Origin: Dehalococcoidia bacterium
GTDB taxonomy: Bacteria > Chloroflexota > Dehalococcoidia > DSTF01 > WHTK01
Direction: 5' to 3'
Assembly: GCA_009377745.1 (NCBI GenBank)
Contig: WHTK01000027.1
Location: forward strand, 1 to 47,594
DNA: 47,594 nt
Positions 8,545 through 17,684 of the stretch are shown one piece after another. How positions within the stretch are numbered: the first letter of the stretch is position 1; every line of letters starts with the position of its first letter. The translations under genes were made by a program, and so were the position numbers. The notes below the pieces were generated by a model. The model was not told the DNA's origin. It made no database searches and worked only from the letters and a program-made list of their open reading frames with translations.

Positions 8545-8585
8545 CGAGGCAGGCACCGGCACGCCCGGCGGCCGGGCCTGCCTCG
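8545..8585 (+). terminator. Long hairpin after hsp20
   Basis: CGAGGCAGGC (8545-8554) pairs with GCCTGCCTCG (8576-8585), and CCGGC (8556-8560) pairs with GCCGG (8571-8575) inside it. This makes a stem of about 15 bp with one bulged base. There is no T-run, so it is a possible terminator or 3'-end stabiliser that isolates hsp20 from the glycosyltransferase gene. Confidence 0.5.
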
Positions 8586-8642
8586 GACCATCACACATCC
8601 CCGCCACAACGCTAAGTCCACTCACGACAAAGGATGCATCGC

Positions 8643-9755
8643 ATGCGTATTGGCGTAGTTTCGCCGCTCGTTGAGTCCGTGCCGCCGACTCTCTACGGTG
8701 GCACGGAGCGGGTGGTTTCCAATCTGACCGAGGAACTCGTGCGCCGCGGACACGAAGTGACCCTCTTTGCGAGCGGGGATTCCCTGACTTCTGCAAACCT
8801 CGTCCCCTGCGCGCCGCGGGCGCTGCGTCTCGACCCGGAAGCGCCGGACTTCGTGACGGCAACGGTTTTCGAGCTTGGCGAGGTGTACAAGCGGGCGAAC
8901 GAGTTCGACATCATCCACAGTCACGCGGATTGGTTTGGCTTCGCCTTCGCGGAATGCGTGACCACGCCGACAGTTACGACTGCTCACGGCAGACTGGACA
9001 TTCCCGAAATCGCTTATCGCTACCGACGCAGTGCCCGCCAGCCGTTAGTCTCGATCAGCCACGATCAGATGACCTTTCTGGCGGACGTTAACTGGGTCGG
9101 GACGGTGCACAACGGGATCGACACCAGTCGGTTCTGCCCGCGCAGAGTGCCGGGTGACTACCTGGTGTTCTTGGGGCGCATCAGTCCCGAGAAAGGACCG
9201 GACCGGGCAGTGGAGGTGGCCGAACGCGCGGGCATGCGCCTGGTCGTAGCGGCCAAGGTGGATCCAGCGGACCGCGACTACTACGAGAGCGTCGTTGCGC
9301 CCCTCTTTCGACGCAGCCGCCGCGTCGAGTTCATCGGCGAGGTAGACGAAGCGGGTAAGGACGAGTTGCTGGGCGGCGCGTACGCCTACCTCTTTCCCAT
9401 CGACTGGCCCGAGCCGTTCGGCCTGACAATGATCGAGGCAATGGCGACTGGAACACCGGTTATCGCTATGGCCCGGGGCTCTGTGCCTGAGGTCGTTGCG
9501 CACGGTGAGACTGGATTTGTCTGCAACTCGCTGGATGAGATGGTTGCGGCGGTGGAGCGCGTCTCAGACATCGACCGACTGGCATGCAGGCGACGCGTTG
9601 AACAGCTCTTCTCCGCCGCGCGAATGGCCGACGGCTACGAGGAGATATACAGCCGGATTCTCGGCAGAAAATTATCGCACCTGCACTCGGTGGCCAGCTA
9701 CGCGAACGGGGGCACCAGCGATGCCGGACTTCCAGCCTCGGCATCCGGCCGCTGA
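8643..9755 (+). CDS. GT4-family glycosyltransferase
   Basis: 370 aa from ATG 8643; ATG 8634 is an in-frame alternative, and AAAGG lies upstream. GT-B fold, family 4: N-terminal GGTERVVSNL, and C-terminal FLGRISPEKGPD and PEPFGLTMIEAMATGTPV with the donor-binding E-x7-E pattern. It transfers a sugar from a nucleotide-sugar donor to an unknown acceptor. Its end overlaps the GH65 gene if that gene starts at 9721, so the two are probably coupled. No DosR-type box was seen in front of it. Confidence 0.88.
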   Translation: MRIGVVSPLVESVPPTLYGGTERVVSNLTEELVRRGHEVTLFASGDSLTSANLVPCAPRALRLDPEAPDFVTATVFELGEVYKRANEFDIIHSHADWFGFAFAECVTTPTVTTAHGRLDIPEIAYRYRRSARQPLVSISHDQMTFLADVNWVGTVHNGIDTSRFCPRRVPGDYLVFLGRISPEKGPDRAVEVAERAGMRLVVAAKVDPADRDYYESVVAPLFRRSRRVEFIGEVDEAGKDELLGGAYAYLFPIDWPEPFGLTMIEAMATGTPVIAMARGSVPEVVAHGETGFVCNSLDEMVAAVERVSDIDRLACRRRVEQLFSAARMADGYEEIYSRILGRKLSHLHSVASYANGGTSDAGLPASASGR

Positions 9756-12045
9756 TCCGCGGGACGAGATGTTCGAGGGTATACCTGATTTCGGCAGCGT
9801 CTGGGCGGAGGCAAGCGACCGAACCTGGTTCTTGCGGGAAGACGATTACGAGCCTGCCCTGGAACACGACCTGGAGTCGCGCTTCTCGGTGGGCAACGGT
9901 TTCCTTGGCATCCGAGGATCCCTCGACCTGCCCACCGAGGCATCCCGGCCGAGGACTTACGTGGCCGGCCTCTTTGGCCTCCGCCCTGGTCCGCCTGCGC
10001 TCAGCGCTTTAACACCAGCTCCACAGGCCTTCGGGCTCCGATTCTCTTTCGACGGGGAGGAGCTGAACATTGGACGTGGCGTCGTTAAAGAGCATTCACG
10101 GCTGCTCGACTACTGCAGCGGCGTTCTGCGCAGCATCTGGCGGCACCAGTTGCCGTCGGGCCGCATAGTGTCGCTCGAGTCGCTGCGGTTTGCCGCGCTG
10201 GCGAAGCCCGAGCTCGCCGTGCAGCTGCTTCGGCTGCAGATGGACGCGCCGTCAGGGGTTGGCATCTTCGTCTACGAAGTAAATAGCAGCATCCTGATCC
10301 CCTTGACAGACGCGTCCCCCGTCTGGCAGACGAGCGACGGCACCACCCTTGTTTCCTGCATGCGGCTCGTACGGCTTCAGGTTGACACAGCACCGCCCTC
10401 CTCGTGGATAGAGCCGCCCGGCTTACCGGAATCACTTCGCTGTGCGCATGAGCTTTCGATTCTGCAGCTGACTAGCTACGGTATCGGCGATGAACCCCCG
10501 GCTGCAATGGAGCAGGCGCGCACAGCTCTGCGTAACGGAAGGCTTTCCGGCCTTCAAGGTCTCTACGAGAGCCACAGCCGACACTGGCGGGAGCGCTGGC
10601 AGAACAGCGACGTAGTAATCAAAGGAGATGAACAGGCGCAGGAAGCCTTGCGTTTCGCCGTCTACCACCTCAACAGCTCCGTCCGTCCCGGTGATCCGAC
10701 CGTATCGGTGGCCGCCCGTGGCCTGACCGGTGATGGCTACCTCGGCCACGTCTTCTGGGACACGGACCTTTTCATGCTCCCCTTCTACACTTTCACCTGG
10801 CCCGCGGCCACCCGATCACTGCTCGAATACCGCTTTCGCACCCTGCCCGCAGCGCTGGCTAAGGCCCACAAGCTCGGCTTTCGCGGCGCCCTCTATGCTT
10901 GGGAGTCTACGGACACCGGCGAGGAGGCGACGCCACCTTACGCCATCGGCCCTCACGGCGAGGTAATCGCCATTCGTAACGGCGACCTGGAACAGCACAT
11001 CAGCGCTGCCGTTGCCTACGGTGCCTGGCAGTACTGGCAGGCGACGCGGGATATTCCGTTCTTCTTGAACGCGGGCGCGGAAATGCTCCTCGAGACCGCC
11101 CGCTTCTGGGCCAGCCGGGCTCAGCGCGAAAAAGACGGGCTTTATCACATCCGCGGTGTCATAGGCCCCGACGAATACCACGAGGACATCGACGATAACG
11201 CCTACACGAACTACATGGCCCGCTGGAACATCGAGCGTGGCCTGGACGCGGCTCGCCTCCTCTCGCGTCGCTGGCCCGGACGATGGCAGGAGCTTTTGGC
11301 GAAGCTTGCTCTGAGCAAAGAGGAGTTGGACGACTGGCGTACCGTTGCTGGTTCCATCTACTTGCCCTTGGATCCTACGTCGGGACTCATCGAACAATTC
11401 TCGGGCTACTTCGGCCTGGAGGACATCGATATGGCCTCTTACGAAGCCCGCACCGCACCCATGGATGTGCTGCTGGGGCCCGAGCGTACGCGGCGCTCCC
11501 AGGTGATCAAGCAGGCCGATGTCATCATGCTGCTGGCGCTCCTCCCTGATGCTTCCTCGCCAGAGCTTTCAGAGAAGAACTTTGAATACTACGAGGCGCG
11601 CTGCGGCCACGGCAGCTCTCTAAGCCCGCCGATACACTCCCTGGTCGCCGCCCGGCTAGGCCGGCTTGATCTCGCGGGGCGCTACTTCCACCAGACGGCG
11701 GCGATTGACCTGAGCGACAGCATGGGTAACAGCGCCGCCGGCCTGCACATGGGTGCCCTTGGGGGACTCTGGCAGGCGACCGTGTTTGGCTTTGGAGGTC
11801 TGACGGTAGGTGAGCGGGGCCTCGCCTTTGCGCCCCATTTGCCGGCGGGATGGCGCCGCCTACGTTTCCCGCTCCGCTGGCGCGGACGGCAGCTCGCAGT
11901 GGACATCTCCAACGAGCCCTGCCAGGTCGAGATATCACTCCTTCAGGGACTGCCTATGAGCGTACATGTGGGCAATTCGTGGCAACAGCTTCGGAAGGGG
12001 CAGCCCCTCACTGCTTCATTCCGCTGCCGGGAGGAAGGGACGTGA
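9721..12045 (+). CDS. GH65 glycoside phosphorylase/hydrolase (trehalose/kojibiose/maltose phosphorylase-like)
   Basis: 774 aa from ATG 9721; ATG 9769, just before FEGIPDFG, is also possible. N-terminal beta-sandwich (NGFLGIRG), (alpha/alpha)6 catalytic barrel with general acid Glu near residue 485 in GPDEYHEDIDDNAYTN, and a C-terminal segment SSLSPPIHSL...NSAAGLHMGALGG. The last part corresponds to the phosphate-binding region of GH65 phosphorylases, where HGTTxEGIHLGAM is usual; NSAAGLHMGAL is a divergent version, so phosphorolysis rather than hydrolysis is likely but not certain. The HAD gene at 1-390 would process the glucose-1-phosphate. The M. tuberculosis protein Rv2006, as I recall it, fuses HAD and GH65 parts. 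The stop overlaps the next USP start. Confidence 0.88.
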   Translation: MPDFQPRHPAADPRDEMFEGIPDFGSVWAEASDRTWFLREDDYEPALEHDLESRFSVGNGFLGIRGSLDLPTEASRPRTYVAGLFGLRPGPPALSALTPAPQAFGLRFSFDGEELNIGRGVVKEHSRLLDYCSGVLRSIWRHQLPSGRIVSLESLRFAALAKPELAVQLLRLQMDAPSGVGIFVYEVNSSILIPLTDASPVWQTSDGTTLVSCMRLVRLQVDTAPPSSWIEPPGLPESLRCAHELSILQLTSYGIGDEPPAAMEQARTALRNGRLSGLQGLYESHSRHWRERWQNSDVVIKGDEQAQEALRFAVYHLNSSVRPGDPTVSVAARGLTGDGYLGHVFWDTDLFMLPFYTFTWPAATRSLLEYRFRTLPAALAKAHKLGFRGALYAWESTDTGEEATPPYAIGPHGEVIAIRNGDLEQHISAAVAYGAWQYWQATRDIPFFLNAGAEMLLETARFWASRAQREKDGLYHIRGVIGPDEYHEDIDDNAYTNYMARWNIERGLDAARLLSRRWPGRWQELLAKLALSKEELDDWRTVAGSIYLPLDPTSGLIEQFSGYFGLEDIDMASYEARTAPMDVLLGPERTRRSQVIKQADVIMLLALLPDASSPELSEKNFEYYEARCGHGSSLSPPIHSLVAARLGRLDLAGRYFHQTAAIDLSDSMGNSAAGLHMGALGGLWQATVFGFGGLTVGERGLAFAPHLPAGWRRLRFPLRWRGRQLAVDISNEPCQVEISLLQGLPMSVHVGNSWQQLRKGQPLTASFRCREEGT

Positions 12046-12893
12046 CACGTCCGGCCGCCGCTTCGCGAAAAGTGCTGGTCGCGTGGGATGGATCTCTCGC
12101 AGCAGCGACCGCCTTGCCAGTCGCCAAGCTGGTAGCCCGTCAGTTGGGCGCTCAGGTAGAGGCGCTCTATGTGGCATCAGACGCCCAAGACCGGGAGGAG
12201 CGGGGATCCCTGCTCTTGCGCGAGGCGAAGAGGCTGGGATTCGGGTTGCGGCTCGCCACGGGTGACGCTGCGAACGAGATCGTCCGCTGGACAGAGGAAC
12301 CTGGAATCGTTTTGGTGGCGCTCACAACTCACGGTCGCGACCTCGAAGTTGCCTATCGCCTTGGCGGCGTTGCTGGCCGGATCGTAGCTCGCACCACGCG
12401 TCCCGTGCTGATCGTGAAGCCTGAATCAGCGAACACGGTCCGCGGCCTCAAGCGGCTACTGGTGCCTGTGGACGGGACGCCCAAAACTGCAGCTGCCCTG
12501 CATCCGGTCATGGAGCTCGCCGCGGCGCTGGGCGCAGCAATCGACCTACTCTACGTTGCGGCTCCGGACCAGAAGGCACCCGAGGAACGCGGTAGCGTCA
12601 CGGCTCCTCGCTACGTGGACCAGCCGCAGCACGAGTGGCCAGAGTGGGCAGCCGAGGTGGTGCACCGGCTTGCCACCTGCTGTGCCGGCTGCCCGGAGGA
12701 GGTCCCCGTGCGGATCTTCCTTGCGCAGGGCGAGGTTGGCGACGAAATCGCGCGCTTCGCGATGGACAACCAGGAGGACGCGATCGTGCTGGTGCGGCGC
12801 AGCCGGTTCCAGCCGGAGCGGGCGAAAGTAATCCGTTCCGTGCTGAGGCAGACCAGCTGCCTCATGATCATCGTCGGCGGGGAGGAAACCTGA
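12042..12893 (+). CDS. Tandem universal stress protein with degenerate second domain
   Basis: 283 aa from GTG 12042, which overlaps the GH65 stop (GTGA) with GGGAGGAAGG upstream. The first USP domain has TTHGRDLEVAYRLGG, where the usual GS is GG. The second domain keeps the fold signature (RLLVPVDGTPKTAAAL) but has lost the glycine loop (VRRSRFQPERAKVIRS), so it probably does not bind ATP in the usual way. Translational coupling to a sugar phosphorylase is an unusual place for a USP. Confidence 0.88.
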   Translation: MTRPAAASRKVLVAWDGSLAAATALPVAKLVARQLGAQVEALYVASDAQDREERGSLLLREAKRLGFGLRLATGDAANEIVRWTEEPGIVLVALTTHGRDLEVAYRLGGVAGRIVARTTRPVLIVKPESANTVRGLKRLLVPVDGTPKTAAALHPVMELAAALGAAIDLLYVAAPDQKAPEERGSVTAPRYVDQPQHEWPEWAAEVVHRLATCCAGCPEEVPVRIFLAQGEVGDEIARFAMDNQEDAIVLVRRSRFQPERAKVIRSVLRQTSCLMIIVGGEET

Positions 12894-12919
12894 CCGTTAG
12901 AGAGGAGTCTTGCCTGAGG

Positions 12920-12955
12920 AGGGCTTTCGGGCGCTGCGCTGGGGCCTTTCGGCCC
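12920..12955 (+). promoter_or_regulatory. Tandem DosR-type boxes before the 63-aa membrane protein
   Basis: Boxes AGGGCTTTCGGGCG (12920-12933) and GGGCCTTTCGGCCC (12942-12955) are 22 bp apart. The second is nearly palindromic. The start codon at 13026 is 70 bp downstream. Possible -10 elements are TGAGAG (12978) or TAATCT (12984). Confidence 0.65.
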
Positions 12956-13025
12956 TACTGGGAGCGCGCGAGTTGAGTGAGAGTAATCTGGACGAAAGTC
13001 GATTCGTAGCCACAGGAGGTCGGAG

Positions 13026-13217
13026 GTGTACAGCTTCGAGTTGATTCTGGCTCTCGGTGTGGTGTTGACTCTGCCGCTTGTCACCTTCGCGTGGAGGGTG
13101 ACAAGGAAGCCAGCAACGCCGCTTCTCGAAGAGGATGCAGGCCTGCGCCGGGACAAAGAGGCGGCCATCGCCGAAGCCGTCCGCTGGCTGCACCTGACCA
13201 GCGGCCGCTCGCGCTAA
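13026..13217 (+). CDS. Small single-pass membrane protein
   Basis: 63 aa, GTG start at 13026 preceded by AGGAGGTCGGAG. One hydrophobic helix (about residues 4-23) is followed by a basic turn (WRVTRKP) and a soluble, charged helical tail. No family recognised. It has its own DosR-type box pair and lies just before the Rv2004c-like gene, so it is probably co-expressed with it. It may serve as a membrane anchor or a stress-responsive small protein; this is inference. Confidence 0.7.
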   Translation: MYSFELILALGVVLTLPLVTFAWRVTRKPATPLLEEDAGLRRDKEAAIAEAVRWLHLTSGRSR

Positions 13218-13257
13218 TGAACGTTCAAGCGAACGCTCTCTACGACTGAGTGGGCCG

Positions 13258-14838
13258 GTGTCGTCACCTGCGCTGCCAGCACATGTGCGCGCCCTGTTGC
13301 AGAAGCGCGCTTATCCACATGCTGTCTCCAACATTGAGCTCATTCAGACGCACATCTCCTACGTCTTCCTGGCCGGTGACCAGGTCTACAAGCTGAAGAA
13401 GCCCGTTGACCTGGGCTTCCTCGACTTCTCAACTCTGGAAAAGCGGAGGGAGGCCTGCGAGGCGGAAAGCCGCCTGAACCAGCGCGGCTGTCCGGGTGGC
13501 GTCTACGTCGGTGTCGAGCAGCTGAAGCAACACCACGGCGCCTTTCGGATCGGCGGCGAAGGCGAGACAGTGGATTACCTCGTCCATATGAAGCGGTTGC
13601 CGCGCGAGCGGATGATGGACCGCATGCTGGAGCGTGGCGAGGTCGACTTCGAAATGATTGCCCGCGTAGCGGCGCGGCTGGCAGAGCTCCACCGGAGTGC
13701 GGAGCGAGGCGAGAAGATCGCGGAGTTGGGAGGCTTCGGGCAGCAGGTGCGCAACTGGCGCGAGAACCTCATGCAGCTCCACCCTTTGGTCGGCCGTACG
13801 CTTGGCGGCGCTCGTCTCGAGCGCATCGAGAGGTTCGTCGATGGGTTCATGCACGCAGAGGCGGATCTGCTGCGGCGTCGGGAGAAAGACGGTTGGATAC
13901 GCGACTGCCATGGTGACCTGCGCAGCGACGCGGTCTGCTTCGACCCTTCCCTGCCCGGCGGTATTTGCCTGTTCGACTGCATCGAATTCAACGACGCATT
14001 CCGGTACTCGGACACTGGACTCGATGCGGCTTTCCTGGCCATGGACCTGGACTATCGCGGCCACCCAGATCTGTCCAACCTGTTCATCTCGCTTTACGCA
14101 CACGCAGTCGGCGATAAGGAGTTGGCCGTGCTTCTCCCCCTCTTCAAGTGTCATCGGGCGACAATCCGGGGGAAGGTAGAGAGCTTCCAGCTTGTTGACC
14201 CGGCCATCGGAGCCCGGCAGAAGGCGGCGGCCCGCAGGCGCGCTAGGAAATACTTCGCTCTGGCGGATTCGTATACTCGCGGGCACGGTCGGCAGGCTCT
14301 CATCCTTGTCACAGGTCCAAGCGGGAGCGGTAAGAGCGTGCTGGCCGGAGTGCTGGCAGCGCATCTGAGCGCGGTGTTGCTCTCGACAGACATCATACGG
14401 CGCGAGCATTTCCAGGACCGCGGCCGGGATGCACCCATCGACGCTGGCATCTACAGCCCGGAGGCGCGTGCGAGCGTCTACGACGAACTCTACAGAGAGG
14501 CAGAGGAGATGCTCGCGCAAGGCAGGTCCGTGGTGCTGGATGGGACTTACATTGAGCGAAACCAGCGCCTGCCGGTGGAGCGCTTGGCAGGCCAGCTGCG
14601 GGCGCGGCTGCTTCTCGTCGAGTGCTCGGCGCCGGATGAGGTGGTACGGGATCGCCAGCGCCGAAGGGAAGGCGAAGCTTGGACCGCCTCGGAGGGTCGC
14701 TGGGACGTCTACCTTGCACAGAAAGCGCGAATCGAGCCCGTGACGGAGGTGCCGGACTCGCGGCGTATCACCATCGACACGACCCTGCCTATCGCGGAGC
14801 AGATCGAGGCCATACGAGCGAAGCTTAAGGGGCGCTAG
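13258..14838 (+). CDS. Phosphotransferase (APH-like) / P-loop kinase fusion, Rv2004c-like
   Basis: 526 aa, GTG start at 13258. The N-terminal half (about 1-330) is aminoglycoside-phosphotransferase/kinase-like with YKLKKPV and the Brenner-type motif HGDLRSDAV around residue 219. The C-terminal half is an AAA-type nucleotide kinase with Walker A GPSGSGKS (about 351-358). This two-domain form is the Rv2004c family; Rv2004c is in the M. tuberculosis DosR regulon and next to a USP gene and the HAD-GH65 gene, much like the arrangement here. The substrate is unknown. Confidence 0.9.
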   Translation: MSSPALPAHVRALLQKRAYPHAVSNIELIQTHISYVFLAGDQVYKLKKPVDLGFLDFSTLEKRREACEAESRLNQRGCPGGVYVGVEQLKQHHGAFRIGGEGETVDYLVHMKRLPRERMMDRMLERGEVDFEMIARVAARLAELHRSAERGEKIAELGGFGQQVRNWRENLMQLHPLVGRTLGGARLERIERFVDGFMHAEADLLRRREKDGWIRDCHGDLRSDAVCFDPSLPGGICLFDCIEFNDAFRYSDTGLDAAFLAMDLDYRGHPDLSNLFISLYAHAVGDKELAVLLPLFKCHRATIRGKVESFQLVDPAIGARQKAAARRRARKYFALADSYTRGHGRQALILVTGPSGSGKSVLAGVLAAHLSAVLLSTDIIRREHFQDRGRDAPIDAGIYSPEARASVYDELYREAEEMLAQGRSVVLDGTYIERNQRLPVERLAGQLRARLLLVECSAPDEVVRDRQRRREGEAWTASEGRWDVYLAQKARIEPVTEVPDSRRITIDTTLPIAEQIEAIRAKLKGR

Positions 14839-14907
14839 CTGTTAACAATCAGGGAACTTTGCGAGCCTTTGAAATAAAACGTGACAGGCTGGGCGTAATC
14901 CTGGAGC

Positions 14908-15156
14908 ATGTGCATCTGGTGGTTGGGTAATTTGACAACGAAGCCGATCGACAAACAACTACGTTTAGCTTTGCTGCTCGCGGACGGTACCGGCGACTAC
15001 GACTTCGTCCATGCCGTTGCGATTCAGGAAGTTGTCTATTTGGAAGGGCACGTGCCGAGCTATGAGCACAAGCGCCGCGCGGAAGAGCTTGCGCAATATG
15101 TTGGCTTTGGCGAGGTCCGCAATGCGCTGCGCGTCATGCCAGGAGGTGGTCCTTAG
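14908..15156 (+). CDS. BON-domain protein
   Basis: 82 aa. The region from QLRLALLLADG to EVRNALRVMP follows the BON pattern (beta-strand VYLEGHVPSYEHKRRAEELAQYVGFGEVRNAL), a domain linked to phospholipid or ligand binding, as in OsmY. It has no signal peptide, so a cytoplasmic or membrane-peripheral site is likely. The start ATG at 14908 has only a close GGAG, so a start a few codons downstream is possible. No box in the 69-bp gap upstream. Confidence 0.65.
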   Translation: MCIWWLGNLTTKPIDKQLRLALLLADGTGDYDFVHAVAIQEVVYLEGHVPSYEHKRRAEELAQYVGFGEVRNALRVMPGGGP

Positions 15157-15458
15157 GCCACCCGCCGGACCCACTCATTCGAGGCCGGCAGTAGCGAGCT
15201 CAACTGGGAAACGCTGATGCACGCCTGACTTCTCGGGGCCCCGTGCCTCTGGCGAACTCCGGAGCGACGCGACAGGCCGGTCAGCTCCACAGGGCCGGCG
15301 AACCTTATCGCGGCGATTGTGATGATGATGACCCCCGTCGTGAGGACTACCGGCACGATGCTGCTCGCCTCGGAGGCAGAGAACTGATTGAACAGGCAAT
15401 GCCACAAGACGACGAAATAGGCGAGAACGGGACTTCTCTTAAGGGTCCCTTTGATCAC
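15153..15458 (-). pseudogene. Possible remnant of a CPBP-type membrane protein
   Basis: A 101-codon frame starting GTG at 15458 has two hydrophobic stretches (SPVLAYFVVLWHCLF and SIVPVVLTTGVIIITIAAI) followed by non-membrane sequence. The beginning resembles the N-terminus of CPBP-type intramembrane proteases, but the conserved EExxxR and HxxxH motifs are absent. No convincing ribosome site. Otherwise the 15157-15473 stretch holds nothing I can identify. Confidence 0.25.
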
Positions 15459-15473
15459 ATTCGGTTTCGCCGG

Positions 15474-15936
15474 TCAGGCTCGCAGCTTCAGTGGCCAGAT
15501 GACGTCCGTTCGCCACTCGGACTCCGGCGATGACTGTGGGTCCGACCAGTATTCCTCCGACATCGAATCCGTGAGGTCGCGGCCCTCCTCCTTGGCCAAG
15601 ATCTGCACCGCCTCGTACGCCGTCGGCAAGCTCTCGTACGGTCCGGTATGGGTTGTGACGGCAGCCTCGCCGCCCGCCGGCTCAATGCACGCCACGCCGT
15701 CGCCCGGCTCGAAGGCGTTGGGTACGCAGAATCCCCGCCTCGACGTTAAAAGCATCGCCCGCGGGCGAGTAGCGGGTCATCGCGGGACTATCGACCTGTA
15801 TCGCCGATCGGGCCAGGAACGCCATCACCTCGCCGTAGGCCATCGAGATCCTCACTGCCCTCTCGGGCGGCCGCGCGCGAAAGCAAACCACCGCTGCGAA
15901 ACGCTTCTGGACGACTCTGAGTCGGACGTCATACAT
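15474..15936 (-). pseudogene. GyrI-like (effector-binding) domain gene with a frameshift
   Basis: Two overlapping minus-strand frames together make one GyrI-like protein. The first (15936 down to about 15735) encodes MYDVRLRVVQKRF to AFNVEAG; the second continues FCVPNAFEPGDG, then TTHTGPYESLPTAYEAV and SEEYWSDP to the stop at 15474. The switch is at the C4 run 15733-15736 (GGGG in the gene). Removing one base restores a protein of about 154 aa. It may be a true pseudogene, a programmed or phase-variable slip, or a sequencing error. The family binds small hydrophobic or cationic molecules. Confidence 0.7.
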
Positions 15937-15986
15937 CGCCGGCGTGCAGCTCAGCCTGGTGCATCAGCCTGTAACACGTTTGGCCT

Positions 15987-16166
15987 CTATCCATCGCGGT
16001 AGCGGCGGCCAAGCTCCTTGCTGCTGTAGCGCATGAGCGGCGTAATGTCCTGCGGACGCTCCTGACGAATTGGTACCTCGTCTCCGTGGCGCGATGTGAG
16101 CAGGGACCAGGCGACTGTGACGACCCCTACAATGACTAACCAGAGAAGCAACTCTATACCGATCAT
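15987..16166 (-). CDS. Small single-pass membrane protein under DosR-type boxes
   Basis: 59 aa from ATG 16166 (GGGAG upstream). An N-terminal hydrophobic helix (MIGIELLLWLVIVGVVTVAW) is followed by a soluble tail with RHGDEVPIRQERPQD and ending KELGRRYRDG. No family recognised. A box pair lies 59-94 bp upstream with a -10-like TAAGAC, strongly suggesting a real, regulated gene. The frame is open further upstream to 16280, but that would run through the boxes. Confidence 0.7.
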   Translation of the reverse strand: MIGIELLLWLVIVGVVTVAWSLLTSRHGDEVPIRQERPQDITPLMRYSSKELGRRYRDG

Positions 16167-16197
16167 CCTGTTCACTCCCTTTGGTGCGATGCTTTCA

Positions 16198-16260
16198 GTC
16201 TTATCCTCCACGCAAGTGGTTTGCAGAGTCACATGTCCCCAGGAGCGGGACCAAAGGTCA
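16198..16260 (-). promoter_or_regulatory. Tandem DosR-type boxes and -10 for the 59-aa membrane protein
   Basis: Boxes GAGTCACATGTCCC (16226-16239) and GGGACCAAAGGTCA (16247-16260) are 21 bp apart. On the minus strand TAAGAC (16203-16198) follows the inner box by 22 bp. The start codon is at 16166. Confidence 0.6.
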
Positions 16261-16276
16261 CCTTCGATCTTCCAAT

Positions 16277-17354
16277 TCATACGCCTCGGGTATTAGTTCG
16301 CGGGCCACCGGTATCAGGCGTATCCGTAGCTTGACGGACGGTTGCGGCCACCTGTCGCGGCCAGAGTTGCAGACTCCACAGGGCAGTCAATCCCATGAGC
16401 GCTACCCAGAGGTAACTCAGCGCCTGCGCGGTAACGGCATAGGCAAACGCCTCGGACCTGGGCGCTCCCGCTGCGTGGAGCACCTCTATCGCCACTACCT
16501 GATAAGTGCCGATGTTCATGAAGGTCACGGGGAATAGAGTGAAAACGGACAGCGCGACAGTCAGCACGAGAAACGTGCTGGCGGGAACTCCGAGGGCGAA
16601 GGATATGCCGAACAGCCACAGGGTGGTCGCCCTCATGAGCCACTCTGTGAGATGAAGCGAGAAAGCCTTTAACAGCGATCTGGACTGGCGAAGAGCCGCG
16701 AGCCCGTCCAGGAACGCAGGCCAGGCATCGCGCAGTCCATCCCTCACCTGAGTCGGGAACAAACGATGGCAATCGCGGGACTGGCAGTTCCTGCGGAAAT
16801 AGGTGGCTGACCAGGACAGCAATTGCAAAGGCGGAGCCCGCGAGGAATACGAGTGGCCAGAGCAGCGCGGCTGGAACGAAACTGACGTCGAGGAACGCCA
16901 GTCCCAGGAGTAGGAGGCTAAGGAGGGTGACCATGTCCAGCACCCCTTCTACAACGAACACCGACGAGGTAAGCCCCGCGCGCGGCAGGCCGTAACGGGA
17001 AGCAACGATCTGGATCTTGGCGAAATCGCCAGCGCGGAACGGCAGCAACGTGCTCAGGAAGGTACCAATGACATACGCACTCATCAGGCCCAAGAGGGGC
17101 GGCTTACCGACCTCGGACAGATAGAGTCGCCAGCGAGCAGCCGCGAGCAGCTTGCTGAGGGTGAGAACGCCCACGGCCGCGCCTGCCCAGACGTAGTCGG
17201 CTCTCTCCAGCGCCGCTCCGACTTCTTGCAGGTCGACTCGCATCAGGGCCAGTGTGACCAGGCCGGCAGTTCCGAGGATTTGGATTGTCCAGCGGTTCAG
17301 CGCCAGCCGCCGCACATCGGACCTCTTCGTGCTCTGGCTATCAGGATGGAGCAT
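16277..17354 (-). pseudogene. Lysylphosphatidylglycerol synthase-type (UPF0104) flippase-like membrane protein, frameshifted
   Basis: From ATG 17354 (AGGT upstream) the frame encodes a multi-pass membrane protein with the family pattern RWRLYLSEVGKPP, YVIGTFLSTLLPFRAGDF and VFVVEGVLDM. Around 16740-16800 the coding potential switches to another frame, which carries WPAFLDGLAALR, further membrane helices (LFPVTFMNIGTYQV, the typical late motif) and a stop at 16277. The restored protein would be about 350 aa. The single-base shift may be real decay or an assembly error. The family flips lipids or lipid-linked sugars. Confidence 0.75.
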
Positions 17355-17387
17355 TGACCTGTCTAACCGGTCAGATGCAGGAGGGCG

Positions 17388-17609
17388 CTATGGCTTGGCA
17401 TAGTGGCGGCCGCGCGCTTCTCGAACAGCCTCTAGGGCCAGCCAGTAGGCTTGCACGGCCGCCTCCATATCCTGTAGAGCAGCCTCGTAGCCTTCCCAGT
17501 GGTCGTCGTAGATAGCAAGCTTGGCATCAATCCTCTGACGGTGAGCGACGGCTCGCGCCAACTCTGCAAACGCTGCGTCTTCGCGCAGACCGGCTTCCAT
17601 ACAAGTCAT
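17388..17609 (-). CDS. Small helical protein of unknown function
   Basis: 73 aa from ATG 17609 with GGAGG six bases upstream. The sequence is almost all amphipathic helix (AFAELARAVAHRQRIDAKL, AALQDMEAAVQAYWLALEAV), suggesting a coiled-coil or helical bundle. No known family recognised. A box-like CCACCATTCGGAGC (17619-17632) overlaps the ribosome site region and is too close to act as an activator site, so I do not count it. Confidence 0.6.
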   Translation of the reverse strand: MTCMEAGLREDAAFAELARAVAHRQRIDAKLAIYDDHWEGYEAALQDMEAAVQAYWLALEAVREARGRHYAKP

Positions 17610-17684
17610 GTTCAGCCTCCACCATTCGGAGCTAGTAACCACACTCTGAGCACCGGCTCCTCCCTGCACCCTTGCCTGTGGGTT

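Noticed and set aside
17619..17632. Box-like CCACCATTCGGAGC before the 73-aa helical gene
   Set aside because: It overlaps the ribosome-site region, has no good partner 22 bp away and is too near the start codon.
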